The position numbers and the translations under genes are program-made. Shown piece by piece: positions 7,683 through 16,281 of a DNA stretch of 64,000 bases. The notes under the pieces are model-generated. The model searched no databases and had not been told where the DNA came from. It was given only the letters and a program-made list of their open reading frames with translations. Numbering within the stretch: position 1 is the stretch's first letter; every line of letters starts with the position of its first letter. Source of the DNA: Hydrogenophaga sp. (GTDB lineage Bacteria; Pseudomonadota; Gammaproteobacteria; Burkholderiales; Burkholderiaceae_C); assembly GCF_030651625.1 (NCBI RefSeq), contig NZ_JAUSCF010000039.1:1-64000 (forward strand), given 5' to 3'.

Positions 7683-8609
7683 GACCAACTCCAGTGATCG
7701 GGCGGGATTGCCCGAGACCGGAACCGGCACGCCGCAGCGCAGCGGTCACAGGTTCGAAGACGGCCGCACGGCCGCAAGCGCACGCAGTGCGCGCAGACCT
7801 TGACGGCGAGAACGGTGTGCAAGGATGAAGGGAACAGCAAGCCAGCCCCACCACACCGCCCGAGTGAAACAGGCAAGCGCAGCGCGCAGGCCGGGGGCAT
7901 GCCCTCGGCCGAAGGCGTCAGGGATCGAAGCCGCATGGCCGCGACCCGGCACGGGGCGCGGGGCGAAGCCTGCAGAGCCCGACGGCGGAAAGCCGGGACG
8001 TCAGATCAAAATCGGTACTCGTCATTTGCCGCAACCAGGGCCACCGAAGGCAATCCCATCCGCCATCGGCCGCATCAATGAAGTCCTGGCAGAGATCCCG
8101 GTGGGCGTCCGATACGACCCCGCCAACGCAGCCGAAATCGCCGTGCTCCTGCTGGGAAAGCTCCCGGCCCCGCGCCAGACCGTCGGCCACTGGACGCCCT
8201 GTACAACGCCACCGTCGGGAGCATCCGAGAACTGGTTTCCTTGATGGATCAAGCATCCGTGAGTGCCACCGTGCGCCAGAAACGACTTGATCGACTGTTT
8301 GAAGCTATCAGGAAGACAACCTACCGGCTTCAAGCTGCCGTCGTCGGAGCTGCCAAGGTCAAATCTGTGATGTTGAGCAACCAGGAGTTGACACGAAACT
8401 TCAAAACAAACCCGAGCCATGGCCCCGTAGATCGACCGGCAGAAACCCTTCTCCGAGAGGATGCCCTCAACGCCCTTGCCCGGATTGAGATGAATTCCCG
8501 GCACAAAATCCTTCAACTCCAAGCTCGAAGTCGCTTATGTGTAGTTGCTTTTTTGGACGCGATTCGTCTTGGTCCTATCATTGACCATATTCGCCTCTGA
8601 TCGACCGCT
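7683..8609. other. About 930 bp without an intact gene; possible frameshifted remnant on the plus strand
   Basis: On the plus strand, a frame running through about 8050-8170 gives INEVLAEIPVGVRYDPANAA then EIAVLLLGKLPAP. Another frame continues plausibly from about 8175 as PLDALYNATVGSIRELVSLM and on to about 8300. Joining them needs one frameshift, and neither part matches a family I recognise. The remainder looks non-coding. This is the seam between the mobile backbone and the catabolic genes, so a decayed gene would not be surprising. Low certainty. Confidence 0.3.
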
Positions 8610-9398
8610 ATGGCCACCTCGAACATCCCGCCTTCAATCGCAGCTGTCCCCGCACCTACGACCTTCAAGCCCATTCGTTCGCAGCGCGCGTTCGAGGAGA
8701 TCGCCGACCAGATTCGAACTGAACTGGCGCAAGGTCGTCTGGGCGTGGGTAGCCGCTTGCCGTCTGAACGCGCGCTGGCAGAACAGTTCGGTGTATCGCG
8801 CAACACCTTGCGTGAAGCACTCCGATCGCTAGAGCATGCCGGACTCATCAGGCTGCAGAAGGGCGCCACCGGCGGCGCTTTCATTACCGAAGGCAACGGT
8901 CATGTCATTGGCACCGGTCTGCTTGACATGTATCACCTTGGCGCGATCCCGCCCGCGAAATTGACCGAGGCCCGAATATGGCTCGAGTCCATCATTGTTC
9001 GCGAGGCATGCCTGCGAGCCACTGCCGAGGATCTTGAGAAGCTTCACGCCAATGTTCGCGACGTCGAGGCCGCAATCGCCGCTGGCGACTTCCATCGCCG
9101 TGCTGAAATCCATCTGGAGTTTCACCGCATCCTTGCACGCATGACCGGCAATCCCATCATGGAGATCGTTATGGATGGGGTTCTCACGGTTCTCCGTCAC
9201 TACGTGCTCTCCATTGGTGACTACGAAAACGCCTTCGTTCTGCCCTCGCGGAAGCGCTTCTTGAAACTCATGGAAGCGCGCGATGTGGATGGCGCGATTG
9301 CAGAGATGGAGGCCAGTCTTAAGAAGCTACAGCGAAGCTACCTCTCGCAGGCGCGCAACCAATCGCCCATGGGAGTGGCGGTTGATGCCGGCAAATAG
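8610..9398 (+). CDS. FadR/GntR-family transcriptional regulator with FCD domain
   Basis: A 262-residue regulator. Residues about 25-95 form the GntR winged helix (LPSERALAEQFGVSRNTLRE); residues about 115-235 form an all-helical FCD effector domain containing the metal-site pattern IHLEFHRILARMTGNP. FadR-subfamily members bind dyads of the form TGGT-3-ACCA and release DNA on binding an acid or acyl-CoA. Exactly such a dyad overlaps the promoter of the CoA-transferase operon (10177-10191) and a related one lies at 20411-20425. I infer it represses the 9.4-23 kb block. The first gene of the catabolic cargo on this side. Confidence 0.85.
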   Translation: MATSNIPPSIAAVPAPTTFKPIRSQRAFEEIADQIRTELAQGRLGVGSRLPSERALAEQFGVSRNTLREALRSLEHAGLIRLQKGATGGAFITEGNGHVIGTGLLDMYHLGAIPPAKLTEARIWLESIIVREACLRATAEDLEKLHANVRDVEAAIAAGDFHRRAEIHLEFHRILARMTGNPIMEIVMDGVLTVLRHYVLSIGDYENAFVLPSRKRFLKLMEARDVDGAIAEMEASLKKLQRSYLSQARNQSPMGVAVDAGK

Positions 9399-9406
9399 CG
9401 TTCGGC

Positions 9407-10108
9407 TCATGTTGAGCGCCAGTCAGCCACATCTTCCAACGAAGCTCGAGCAGTCCTGAAGCCATTGGCGGCATGCGACTCGTCGGCATAGCCGAATGAG
9501 ATGCCACACACCACAAGCCGGTCCTCGCCAAGTCCAAAGAACTCGCGCACTCGCGCCGGTCGGGATGCCAGTGCCGCCTGTGCAACGCTGGCCACGCCCA
9601 TGCCGCGTGCGGCCAACAGGAAGTTCGCGACATACCCACCGCAGTCCACAGCCCCATAGACGCCCAATGCGGCGTCGGTGGTGACCATGGCCACATGCGG
9701 AGCTCCAAAAAAACGGAAGTTCTCGCGAGCCTGTTGCGCTGAGGCCTCGCGGTCTCCGCGAGCGATCCCCACGCAGTCGTAGAGCTGCAGGGCGCAATCC
9801 AGGCGCCTCTGGCGGTAGACACCCCGGTACTCGCTAGGCCAGGCGAAATCCGGCCCCCCCTCGTCTTCGCTCTTGGGTGACAACATCGCCGCCCGAAAGC
9901 GCTCTGTGCCAGCACCTTCGGTAATGTGTACTCGCCAAGGCTGCGAGTTGCACCAGGACGCGGTGCGCTGCGCGATATTGAGCAACTCCATTTGCAGTGC
10001 CCTAGGCACTGGCGTAGGCAGAAATCCGCGGCAACTATGACGCCCCGCGGTCAGGCGGTCCAGGGCTGCGTGGTCGGCGGACCAGGGGATTTCAAAGCTT
10101 GGTTCCAT
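9407..10108 (-). CDS. Nitroreductase-family FMN oxidoreductase
   Basis: A 233-residue member of the nitroreductase (NfsB/PnbA-like) family. The N-terminal RHSCRGFLPTPVP is the usual phosphate-binding RRS-R-F motif, SWCNSQPWRVHI matches the conserved N-x-QPW segment, and GVASVAQAAL followed by VVCGISFGYAD forms the C-terminal FMN-contact region. These enzymes reduce nitro groups, quinones or enones with NAD(P)H. The start at 10108 (MEPSFE) has TGGAG upstream. It diverges from the CoA-transferase operon and could share its promoter region and operator. Its substrate cannot be told from the sequence. Confidence 0.8.
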   Translation of the reverse strand: MEPSFEIPWSADHAALDRLTAGRHSCRGFLPTPVPRALQMELLNIAQRTASWCNSQPWRVHITEGAGTERFRAAMLSPKSEDEGGPDFAWPSEYRGVYRQRRLDCALQLYDCVGIARGDREASAQQARENFRFFGAPHVAMVTTDAALGVYGAVDCGGYVANFLLAARGMGVASVAQAALASRPARVREFFGLGEDRLVVCGISFGYADESHAANGFRTARASLEDVADWRST

Positions 10109-10151
10109 GTCGAGTCTCCAGATATGTCGGATGGCATGCAATGGCTTGGGG

Positions 10152-10191
10152 TTGCCAACCCGCCGGCAAAAAGTATAATGGTTGAACCATT
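10152..10191 (+). promoter_or_regulatory. Sigma-70-type promoter overlapped by a FadR/GntR-type operator
   Basis: TTGCCA at 10152-10157 and a perfect TATAAT at 10174-10179 are separated by 16 bp. The 15-bp palindrome AATGGTTGAACCATT (10177-10191) overlaps the -10 element and the expected start of transcription. Its core TGGT-TGA-ACCA fits the FadR-family site form. A ribosome-binding site (CTGGAG) and the ATG of the CoA-transferase follow at 10195-10207. The position implies repression. Confidence 0.7.
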
Positions 10192-10206
10192 GATCTGGAG
10201 ACTAAC

Positions 10207-11487
10207 ATGTTTGATCAGCAACGCATCGACGCCTTGCCCATTCACCGCCCGCCCACGGCAGCGGCCGCACCAGTGCTTCAGGGCCTGAAGGTAGTGGACT
10301 TCACCCACTTTGTCGCGGGGCCCCTGGCCACGATGACGCTCGGCGACTTCGGCGCTGACGTTATCAAGATCGAGGCCCCTCTGCGAGGCGACGACTTCCG
10401 GCACTACCCCACCGTGGACCCTGAAATTCCCGCACAGGGCGGACCGTTCCTCTGGACGAACAGAAACAAAAAGAGCTTGGCCCTTGACCTCAAGAGCGAG
10501 GCGGGCCTGCAGGTGGTGAAGGATTTGATCGCTCAGGCCGACGTCTTGGTGGAGAACTTCTCTTCAGGCGTGATGGACCGCTTCGGCCTCGACCCCGAGA
10601 CCTGTTCGCGAATCAATCCACGACTTATCTACTGTTCTGTCTCCGCGTACGGACGTGAGGGACCGTACGCCGACCGCCTGGGATTTGACCCGATCGTGCA
10701 GGCAGAAAGCGGTTTCATTTCCATGAACGGCTATGCCGACCGACAGGGCGTGCGCACCGGCGCCGCCGTGATGGACACGGCCACAGCCATGACCGCCACG
10801 AATGCCATCCTGCTGGCCCTGCTGGCCCGGGCTAGGGACGGAGTCGGCCAACGTGTTGAGGTGGCACTGCTAGACACCGCGATTCTGATGACCGGTTTCG
10901 GTGCCATGCAGCATCTGACCACAGGCTATGAGCCCAGACGAAATGGCAACGTGAGTCCGGACACCTGTCCGTCCGGTGTGTTCATGGCGCAGGACAAGCC
11001 GTTCTACATCAATTGCGGCAACGACAAGATCTATCAGCGCCTCTTCGAGCAAGTGCTGGAACGACCTGATCTCGCGCATGACGCCGTGCTGTCGCAGCGC
11101 GTCAACCGCTTGCGCGAGCGCGAGCGCCTCTTCAAGGTCATGGATGAGACATTCTCTGCCCAGCCCTGGAGTCACTGGGCTCCCAAGTTGCGTGCGGCAA
11201 ACGTACCGCACGGACAGGTAAAGACCTTGAGCGAAGCTCTGGCCTCCGATGAGGTGCGCTCGCGCGATCTGGTCACTCGGATACCACACCCGGTCAAGGG
11301 CTGGATTCCGAACATTGCCTCGCCCATCAGGATGTCGCGCACACCCCCGGTGGCCCCTCAGGCGGCGCCCGCCGTTGGCGCTCACAGCGACGAGGTGCTG
11401 CGCGACGTACTAGGCTATGGCGAAGAACGCATCGCGGCGCTGCGAGAGGCGGGTGCTTTCGGAGTCGTCGAAGGGGTATCCGCATGA
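10207..11487 (+). CDS. Class III CoA-transferase (CaiB/BaiF)
   Basis: A 426-residue class III CoA-transferase. The N-terminal GLKVVDFTHFVAGPLATMTL and FGADVIKIEAP segments are family hallmarks, and Asp161 in LGFDPIVQAESGF is at the place of the catalytic aspartate that forms the acyl anhydride. The LFEQVLERPDL and PHGQVKTLSEAL segments belong to the small domain. It would transfer CoA from a donor such as succinyl-CoA to a free acid and so start the pathway of this block. It lacks the GHD-NY and GDYGGG motifs of the racemases found elsewhere in the window. First gene of a four-gene operon; overlaps the next by 4 bp. Confidence 0.85.
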   Translation: MFDQQRIDALPIHRPPTAAAAPVLQGLKVVDFTHFVAGPLATMTLGDFGADVIKIEAPLRGDDFRHYPTVDPEIPAQGGPFLWTNRNKKSLALDLKSEAGLQVVKDLIAQADVLVENFSSGVMDRFGLDPETCSRINPRLIYCSVSAYGREGPYADRLGFDPIVQAESGFISMNGYADRQGVRTGAAVMDTATAMTATNAILLALLARARDGVGQRVEVALLDTAILMTGFGAMQHLTTGYEPRRNGNVSPDTCPSGVFMAQDKPFYINCGNDKIYQRLFEQVLERPDLAHDAVLSQRVNRLRERERLFKVMDETFSAQPWSHWAPKLRAANVPHGQVKTLSEALASDEVRSRDLVTRIPHPVKGWIPNIASPIRMSRTPPVAPQAAPAVGAHSDEVLRDVLGYGEERIAALREAGAFGVVEGVSA

Positions 11488-12677
11488 CGCGTCGGGTCGC
11501 CCTCATCGGTGCGAGTGCGATTCCCGTCGGTCGCCACCAGACGGCAGACAACGCCGCCTTGCAAACACTGGAACATGAAATCATGACGCGCCTGGTCTCC
11601 GACGCCGTGCGCGATGCCGGCGTAAACAAGGAGGATATCCAGAGCCTGATATTCACACTGCCGCGACCTTACACACGGCAGAAGTACTTCCACACGTTCC
11701 TCATTGGCCAACTGGGACTGACCTGCCGTGGCAGTGTGATGGAGGTGATGGGCAACGGAATGACCGCCGCGCTCGCCTTCGACAAAGCCTGCGACGAGAT
11801 CCTGCTGGGGCGCACGGACGTGGCCCTAGCCTTGGGCATCAATATGGAAAGCGCCGTATCGGCTGCTGAGCACATGATGAGCAGCATGCGTACAACAGGC
11901 GACGTGGACTTCCACACCTCGGCCGGTTTCACACCCATCGCCTGGTATGCGATGGACGCCACGCGCTACATGCATGAGCACGGGGCCACGCGCGAACAAC
12001 TCGGTTCGGTGGCAGTGAAGAACCGCCACCACGCCTCGTTGAACCCCCTGGCGCAGTACCGCAAACCCATCACGCTCGATGAAGTGGTGGCGCAGCGGCC
12101 CATCGTGGAGCCTCTTGGTCTTTACGATGTGCCGCCGCGAGGCGATGGCGCGGCCTGTCTGGTGCTTGCCAGTGAAGACGTGGCCAAGGCCACGGGGCGA
12201 CCCTACGCCCTCGTGCGCGGCCGAGGCTTCTTCCACGACGGCTCGCACCAAATCAGCGATGTGCCGAACGACATGATCGCCTTCAAATCTGCGGCGCAGG
12301 CTTCGTACGACGCGTATGCGCAGGCCGGCATCCAGGCCTCCGACCTTGACCTGGCAGAACTCTATGCGCCCTGCACGATCGTCGAAGTCCTGGTGAGCGA
12401 GGCCATCGGCCTAGTCGCAAAGGGCCAGGGAGCGCGCGCCGCCTTCGAGGGTGAGACGCGATTGGGCGGTCGCATTCCTGTTTCAACCTCGGGCGGTCTC
12501 ACTTCACGGGGCCACCCCGCCTACGTCACCTCGCTCTACAACTATGTCGAGCTGGCAGAACAACTGCGCGGTCGCGCCGGCGAACGCCAGGTCAAAGACG
12601 CCCGATGGGGCCTGTCGACTGGGGAGCTCGGCAACTACAACGCTGCCCTGGTTCATGTGCTGGAGGCCGTGCGATGA
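11484..12677 (+). CDS. Thiolase-fold protein lacking the nucleophilic cysteine; Ltp2-like aldolase candidate
   Basis: A 397-residue thiolase-superfamily protein of the SCPx/lipid-transfer type, without an SCP2 domain. Where thiolases have C-A-S-G, this protein has MGNG (about residues 89-92), so no cysteine can form the acyl-enzyme. The C-terminal TSGGLTSRGHPA retains the glycine-rich loop and histidine. Loss of the cysteine together with an adjoining DUF35 gene is the arrangement of Ltp2-ChsH2(DUF35), the thiolase-like aldolase that releases propionyl-CoA from steroid side chains. I infer retro-aldol cleavage of a 3-hydroxyacyl-CoA. The closing 4-bp overlap with the DUF35 gene suggests a stoichiometric complex. 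Confidence 0.8.
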   Translation: MTRRVALIGASAIPVGRHQTADNAALQTLEHEIMTRLVSDAVRDAGVNKEDIQSLIFTLPRPYTRQKYFHTFLIGQLGLTCRGSVMEVMGNGMTAALAFDKACDEILLGRTDVALALGINMESAVSAAEHMMSSMRTTGDVDFHTSAGFTPIAWYAMDATRYMHEHGATREQLGSVAVKNRHHASLNPLAQYRKPITLDEVVAQRPIVEPLGLYDVPPRGDGAACLVLASEDVAKATGRPYALVRGRGFFHDGSHQISDVPNDMIAFKSAAQASYDAYAQAGIQASDLDLAELYAPCTIVEVLVSEAIGLVAKGQGARAAFEGETRLGGRIPVSTSGGLTSRGHPAYVTSLYNYVELAEQLRGRAGERQVKDARWGLSTGELGNYNAALVHVLEAVR

Positions 12678-13108
12678 GCCCCGCAACCCGACTCGAAACC
12701 TTCCCCGTGGCAGGCACCCGCCCCTACCCGCCTCGCCACTCGAACTTCACTGCTGTGTTCTGGCAAGGGTTGAAACAGGGGATCTGGCAGACCACACGCT
12801 GCGGCGCCTGCGGCCACGCCACCTTTCCGCCCAAACCCGTCTGCCCGCACTGCTGGTCCGCCGATATGTCATGGGCTCCGCTGGGCTCGCGCGGACATCT
12901 CTATTCCTGGACGCGCATTCACGCCGCACCTGCCATCTTCGCCGCCGAATCGCCGTACGCCGTAGGGATCGTCGACCTTGACGAGGGTCTGCGCCTGGCC
13001 TGCCGTCTGCTGGAAAACGAAAACACCACCTGGACGCCGGGCATGCCCGTCGAGATGGTGGTGCTGAGCTACGAAGACGGCCCGCTATTCGCCGCCCGAC
13101 CCATCTGA
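12674..13108 (+). CDS. DUF35 zinc-ribbon/OB-fold partner of the thiolase-like protein
   Basis: A 144-residue DUF35 (ChsH2 C-terminal-type) protein. Cys43, Cys46, Cys57 and Cys60 form a zinc ribbon (CGACG...CPHC); residues about 65-140 fit the following OB-fold, with GHLYSWTRIHAAP and PYAVGIVDLDEGLRLACRL. Such proteins bind thiolase-fold or HMG-CoA-synthase-like partners and help hold the acyl-CoA substrate. The ATG at 12674 overlaps the stop of the preceding gene (ATGA); the frame is open further upstream but would overlap heavily. The acyl-CoA dehydrogenase follows 22 bp later. Confidence 0.85.
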   Translation: MSPATRLETFPVAGTRPYPPRHSNFTAVFWQGLKQGIWQTTRCGACGHATFPPKPVCPHCWSADMSWAPLGSRGHLYSWTRIHAAPAIFAAESPYAVGIVDLDEGLRLACRLLENENTTWTPGMPVEMVVLSYEDGPLFAARPI

Positions 13109-13130
13109 CCCCAACCCGAGGAAACACACC

Positions 13131-14282
13131 ATGTCACTGATCAACACCAACGGATTGACCGAAGAGCAAAACATGATGCGCGAAGGCGTGCTGGATCTGC
13201 TTTCGCGCCACCTGCCTTGGGAGCGTGTGCGCAAAATGGACGAAGCGCGCGAGTTCCCGCATGAGGCCTACAACGCTCTTGCCGATGCCGGCTACCTGGG
13301 CATCTTCTACCCCGAAGAACTCGGTGGCATGGGCGCGAGCTACAAGGACATCGCCGTCTTCATGGAAACGCTGGGCTACTACTACACCGGCATCGCCCAA
13401 GGCGTCACCACCACAGCCATCTATGCCGGCATGCACGTAGCCAAGTTCGGAACACCAGAGATGAAGAAGGACATCGTGCCGAAGATCATTGCCGGCAAGG
13501 TCAAGCTCGCTTTGGCCATGTCCGAGCCGGGCACCGGCTCCGATGTTGCAGGTATCAAGACCTCTGCCGTGCGCGAAGGGGACGACTACGTCATCAATGG
13601 CAGCAAGGTATGGATCACCTGCGCGCACGTGGCCGACTACCTCGTGGCCATTGTCAAGACAGACAAACAGGCTCGCCACAGTGGCATCAGCACCATCCTC
13701 GTACCAACCAATACACCAGGCGTGACCATCCGCCCGCTGTCCATGCTGGGCCGCCGCACAACCCACGCCAATGAAGTTTTCTTCGACAACGTTCGTGTTC
13801 CTGCGGGCAACCTGTTCGGGGGCGAGGGCCAGGCCTGGAAGAACATCATGGCCGCCCTGGGCCTCGAGCGCATGGGCCTGGCCGCCATCTCGGCCGGTCA
13901 CTGCTTCAAGATCACCGAGTACGCCCGCGACTACGCGCGCGAGCGTATCCAGTTTGGCCAGCCGATTTCCCAGTTCCAGGTCATCCAGCACAAGCTGGCT
14001 GACATGATGATCATGGCCGAGACAGCCCGCCAGTCGGTCTATCGCGTGGCCGAACTGCTCGATGGTGGTCACCGGGTCGTTCAGGAAGCATCCATCGCCA
14101 AAATCGTCTGTACCGAGAACAACTTCAAGTGCGCTGACATCGGTATGCAGATCCTGGGTGGCGCGGGCTATTCGAACGAGTACGACATGCAGATGTTCTT
14201 CCGCGACTCGCGCGTGGGTCCGATCGGTGGCGGCACCAACGAGATCCAGCGCAACATCATTGCCAAGCAGATGGATCTCTGA
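13131..14282 (+). CDS. Acyl-CoA dehydrogenase
   Basis: A 383-residue FAD-dependent acyl-CoA dehydrogenase. LALAMSEPGTGSDVAGIKT and WITCAHVADYLVAIVKT are the FAD-contacting strands, and QILGGAGYSNEYDMQMFFRD closes the C-terminal helical domain. The usual base position Y-E-G-T reads IGGGT, with no glutamate; GLERMGLAA supplies a glutamate where isovaleryl-CoA-type enzymes carry theirs, so the enzyme is probably active and may prefer branched substrates. It would introduce the 2,3-double bond before hydration by the MaoC protein and cleavage by the aldolase pair. Last gene of the operon starting at 10207; GAGGAAA precedes the ATG. Confidence 0.85.
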   Translation: MSLINTNGLTEEQNMMREGVLDLLSRHLPWERVRKMDEAREFPHEAYNALADAGYLGIFYPEELGGMGASYKDIAVFMETLGYYYTGIAQGVTTTAIYAGMHVAKFGTPEMKKDIVPKIIAGKVKLALAMSEPGTGSDVAGIKTSAVREGDDYVINGSKVWITCAHVADYLVAIVKTDKQARHSGISTILVPTNTPGVTIRPLSMLGRRTTHANEVFFDNVRVPAGNLFGGEGQAWKNIMAALGLERMGLAAISAGHCFKITEYARDYARERIQFGQPISQFQVIQHKLADMMIMAETARQSVYRVAELLDGGHRVVQEASIAKIVCTENNFKCADIGMQILGGAGYSNEYDMQMFFRDSRVGPIGGGTNEIQRNIIAKQMDL

Positions 14283-14312
14283 TCAGGAAGGGCCTTCGGG
14301 CCCTGCCTCAAT

Positions 14313-14337
14313 AAAAAAAACCGGGCTCGAGGCCCGG
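14313..14337 (-). terminator. Intrinsic terminator of the leftward MaoC operon
   Basis: On the minus strand, CCGGGC and GCCCGG pair around a 5-base loop and are followed by eight T. It begins 28 bp after the stop of the MaoC gene. A second GC stem (AGGGCC TTC GGGCCCT, about 14290-14304) may help stop rightward transcription from the acyl-CoA dehydrogenase operon. Confidence 0.75.
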
Positions 14338-14364
14338 CTTCGCTTCCTTGAGCTTGAGTTCGAG

Positions 14365-14856
14365 TCAAGCTGCAACGGTAGCCGGCACGGGGCGGCATCG
14401 GTACATGTTGGAGATGACCATGGAATGCACGGTTTCGTCGCGCTGATTCTTCACGATTCGCTCGCATGTCACGATGCCCTTGGTACCACTGCTGGTGAGC
14501 TTCTTCTCTACCGGCGTGATCAGTGCATGGATGGTATCGCCTGCCTTTACCGGGAGGTGCATACGCCACTGGTCCAGCCCCGTCATGGCAATGATGGTGC
14601 CGTCGTTGATGCCGCTGAGGCACTGCAGGCCGCCCACGATGGCCAGCACCAGGGGACCATGGGCGATCGGTTCGCCGTAGGACTGCGTCTTGCAGAACTC
14701 GTGGTCGATGTGCGGGGCATTATGATCACCCGAGAGGCAGGCGAAGTTCACGATGTCCGTCAACGTCACCGTGCGACGCGATGTGACAATGATGTGGCCG
14801 ATCTCGAAATCTTCGAAGTACATGCCACGTGGGCGGTAGTTGGGGTGGTGGCTCAT
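14365..14856 (-). CDS. MaoC-type enoyl-CoA hydratase
   Basis: A 163-residue single hot-dog-domain protein. GDHNAPHIDHEFC matches the hydratase 2 motif in which aspartate and histidine act on the enoyl-CoA double bond, and AHGPLVLAIVGGL follows as the usual helix. It would hydrate the 2-enoyl-CoA made by the dehydrogenase of this block to a 3-hydroxyacyl-CoA, the substrate of the aldolase pair. Last gene of a leftward operon (20359 to 14365); its start overlaps the end of the MmgE/PrpD gene by 4 bp. The single-domain size differs from the heteromeric ChsH1-ChsH2 hydratase of steroid degradation. Confidence 0.8.
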   Translation of the reverse strand: MSHHPNYRPRGMYFEDFEIGHIIVTSRRTVTLTDIVNFACLSGDHNAPHIDHEFCKTQSYGEPIAHGPLVLAIVGGLQCLSGINDGTIIAMTGLDQWRMHLPVKAGDTIHALITPVEKKLTSSGTKGIVTCERIVKNQRDETVHSMVISNMYRCRPVPATVAA

Positions 14857-16250
14857 GACATTCCTTCAATAAGGGGGGGCGTCAGCAGCGCGATCAGCTC
14901 ACGCGTGTTGCTCACTTGTTCGAGTGCAAGGCAGGTATCCGCAAAACGATTGGCGCGCTCGCTACCAAGGACAGGCCGCGACAGCACCATGAATTTTTCA
15001 ATGACATCGCCTTCTGACAGGGGCGCCTGCGGAGATCCCCGCGGCGCGGACAAGGCTTGCGAGGCGGCTTGCCCGCTGGCATCCGTCACACGCACCTCGC
15101 ACTGGTGATAGTGGGTCAGCGCCGGGTCCGGTCGGACCTCGATTCGCCGCATGGTGTACTGGAGATCCGCCCGCTGAAGCTGTTGATCCAGGTCGATGCT
15201 GTGTTCTGGCAGGATGACGTCGGCGCCGCAGGCGGCCAACGCAATGCAAAACTGCAGATGAAAGCGTGCGTCGTTCGAGGAATGCGGCATGCGATCCTTG
15301 GCCACGACATCGGCGACATAGGGCGCCACCCGGACCTCAATCCGGCTTTCATTAAACGTGGGACCGGGTTGACGCATCAGCCGACGCATCGCGTCAACTG
15401 GAGCATGCAAATAGCCACAGCAGGCATGTAGCTTTCGGCGAGGTTCTGACAGGGCCCAGCTGCCCTCCCATGCCCCGGCATCCCAGTGGGCCCCGTTCGA
15501 TACCGAAGAAAAGTATCCGGTCTTACTGTCCAGGATCTCGTTCGGGCCGGTCATTCCGGCGCGGGCGTACCAAGCCGCCGTTGCACCTGTATCCGCCGGT
15601 TGCGCACCAAAGAGCATGGGCTTGACAGTACCACCGCTACCGAAGATGACCTCCGCTGGGCACCAGCCAGCCAATGCAGCTGCGATCGCCATGGCCGAGA
15701 GGGTCTGCTCGTCGTCCAGGTCGAGCATGCAGGCTGCGGCAGCAGCAACACCGATGGATGACGGGATGCCAACTGGTACCAGAGCCATATCCGTGTAGCG
15801 CTTGAGCGTGGGGTAGACGGCGCCATACACTCGTGCTGTCACTTCGATCCCACGAACAAGCGCCTCCTGGGTGCGCACACCGGATGCGCCCAGGGTTTCC
15901 GCGAGCGCCAAGGTCGCTGCGACGGTGCCGATGCTGGCGTGTCCGCCGATGAGGTCGTTGAGCTCGAGCACATCACCGAGGTAGCCGTTCACGCGCATTG
16001 CGCCTCGCCATCCTCGACGATAGGGTGTTCCCACAACGGTCGCACCGGATTCGCCGGGTATCTCTGTCTCACAAGCCAGCGCAAGAGCGGCCTCTTGCGT
16101 CCTTGTGCCAGCCAGCATACAGCCGATAGTGTCCAGCAGGCACAGACGCGCCTGGAGCCGGACGTCATCCGGGATTGTCTGCATCGTCATGGCACTGGCG
16201 TGCCGCGCCAGATCAGACAAGGCGGATGGGGAAGCAGAGCGAGTGTTCAT
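14853..16250 (-). CDS. MmgE/PrpD family protein
   Basis: A 465-residue MmgE/PrpD protein: LCLLDTIGCMLAGTRTQEAA, LELNDLIGGHASIGTVAATL and FKLHACCGYLHAPVDAM-like segments (here RKLHACCGY) are typical. The family includes 2-methylcitrate dehydratase and an itaconate-cluster member of Pseudomonas, but many members are uncharacterised hydro-lyases or isomerases. The start at 16250 has AAGGAGG upstream; a longer frame is open but unsupported. Within this operon it sits between a Bug binding protein and the MaoC gene, so a role as an additional hydratase or isomerase is reasonable but unproven. Confidence 0.75.
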   Translation of the reverse strand: MNTRSASPSALSDLARHASAMTMQTIPDDVRLQARLCLLDTIGCMLAGTRTQEAALALACETEIPGESGATVVGTPYRRGWRGAMRVNGYLGDVLELNDLIGGHASIGTVAATLALAETLGASGVRTQEALVRGIEVTARVYGAVYPTLKRYTDMALVPVGIPSSIGVAAAAACMLDLDDEQTLSAMAIAAALAGWCPAEVIFGSGGTVKPMLFGAQPADTGATAAWYARAGMTGPNEILDSKTGYFSSVSNGAHWDAGAWEGSWALSEPRRKLHACCGYLHAPVDAMRRLMRQPGPTFNESRIEVRVAPYVADVVAKDRMPHSSNDARFHLQFCIALAACGADVILPEHSIDLDQQLQRADLQYTMRRIEVRPDPALTHYHQCEVRVTDASGQAASQALSAPRGSPQAPLSEGDVIEKFMVLSRPVLGSERANRFADTCLALEQVSNTRELIALLTPPLIEGMS

Positions 16251-16281
16251 GTGCGGCCTTTCCTCCTTTGTTACACGGGCC

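Noticed and set aside
13131..14282. Acyl-CoA dehydrogenase apparently lacking its catalytic glutamate (IGGGT in place of YEGT)
   Set aside because: A glutamate in GLERMGLAA stands where isovaleryl-CoA and long-chain enzymes have their base. The same is true of the enzyme at 26286. It is a normal variant, not an inactive enzyme.
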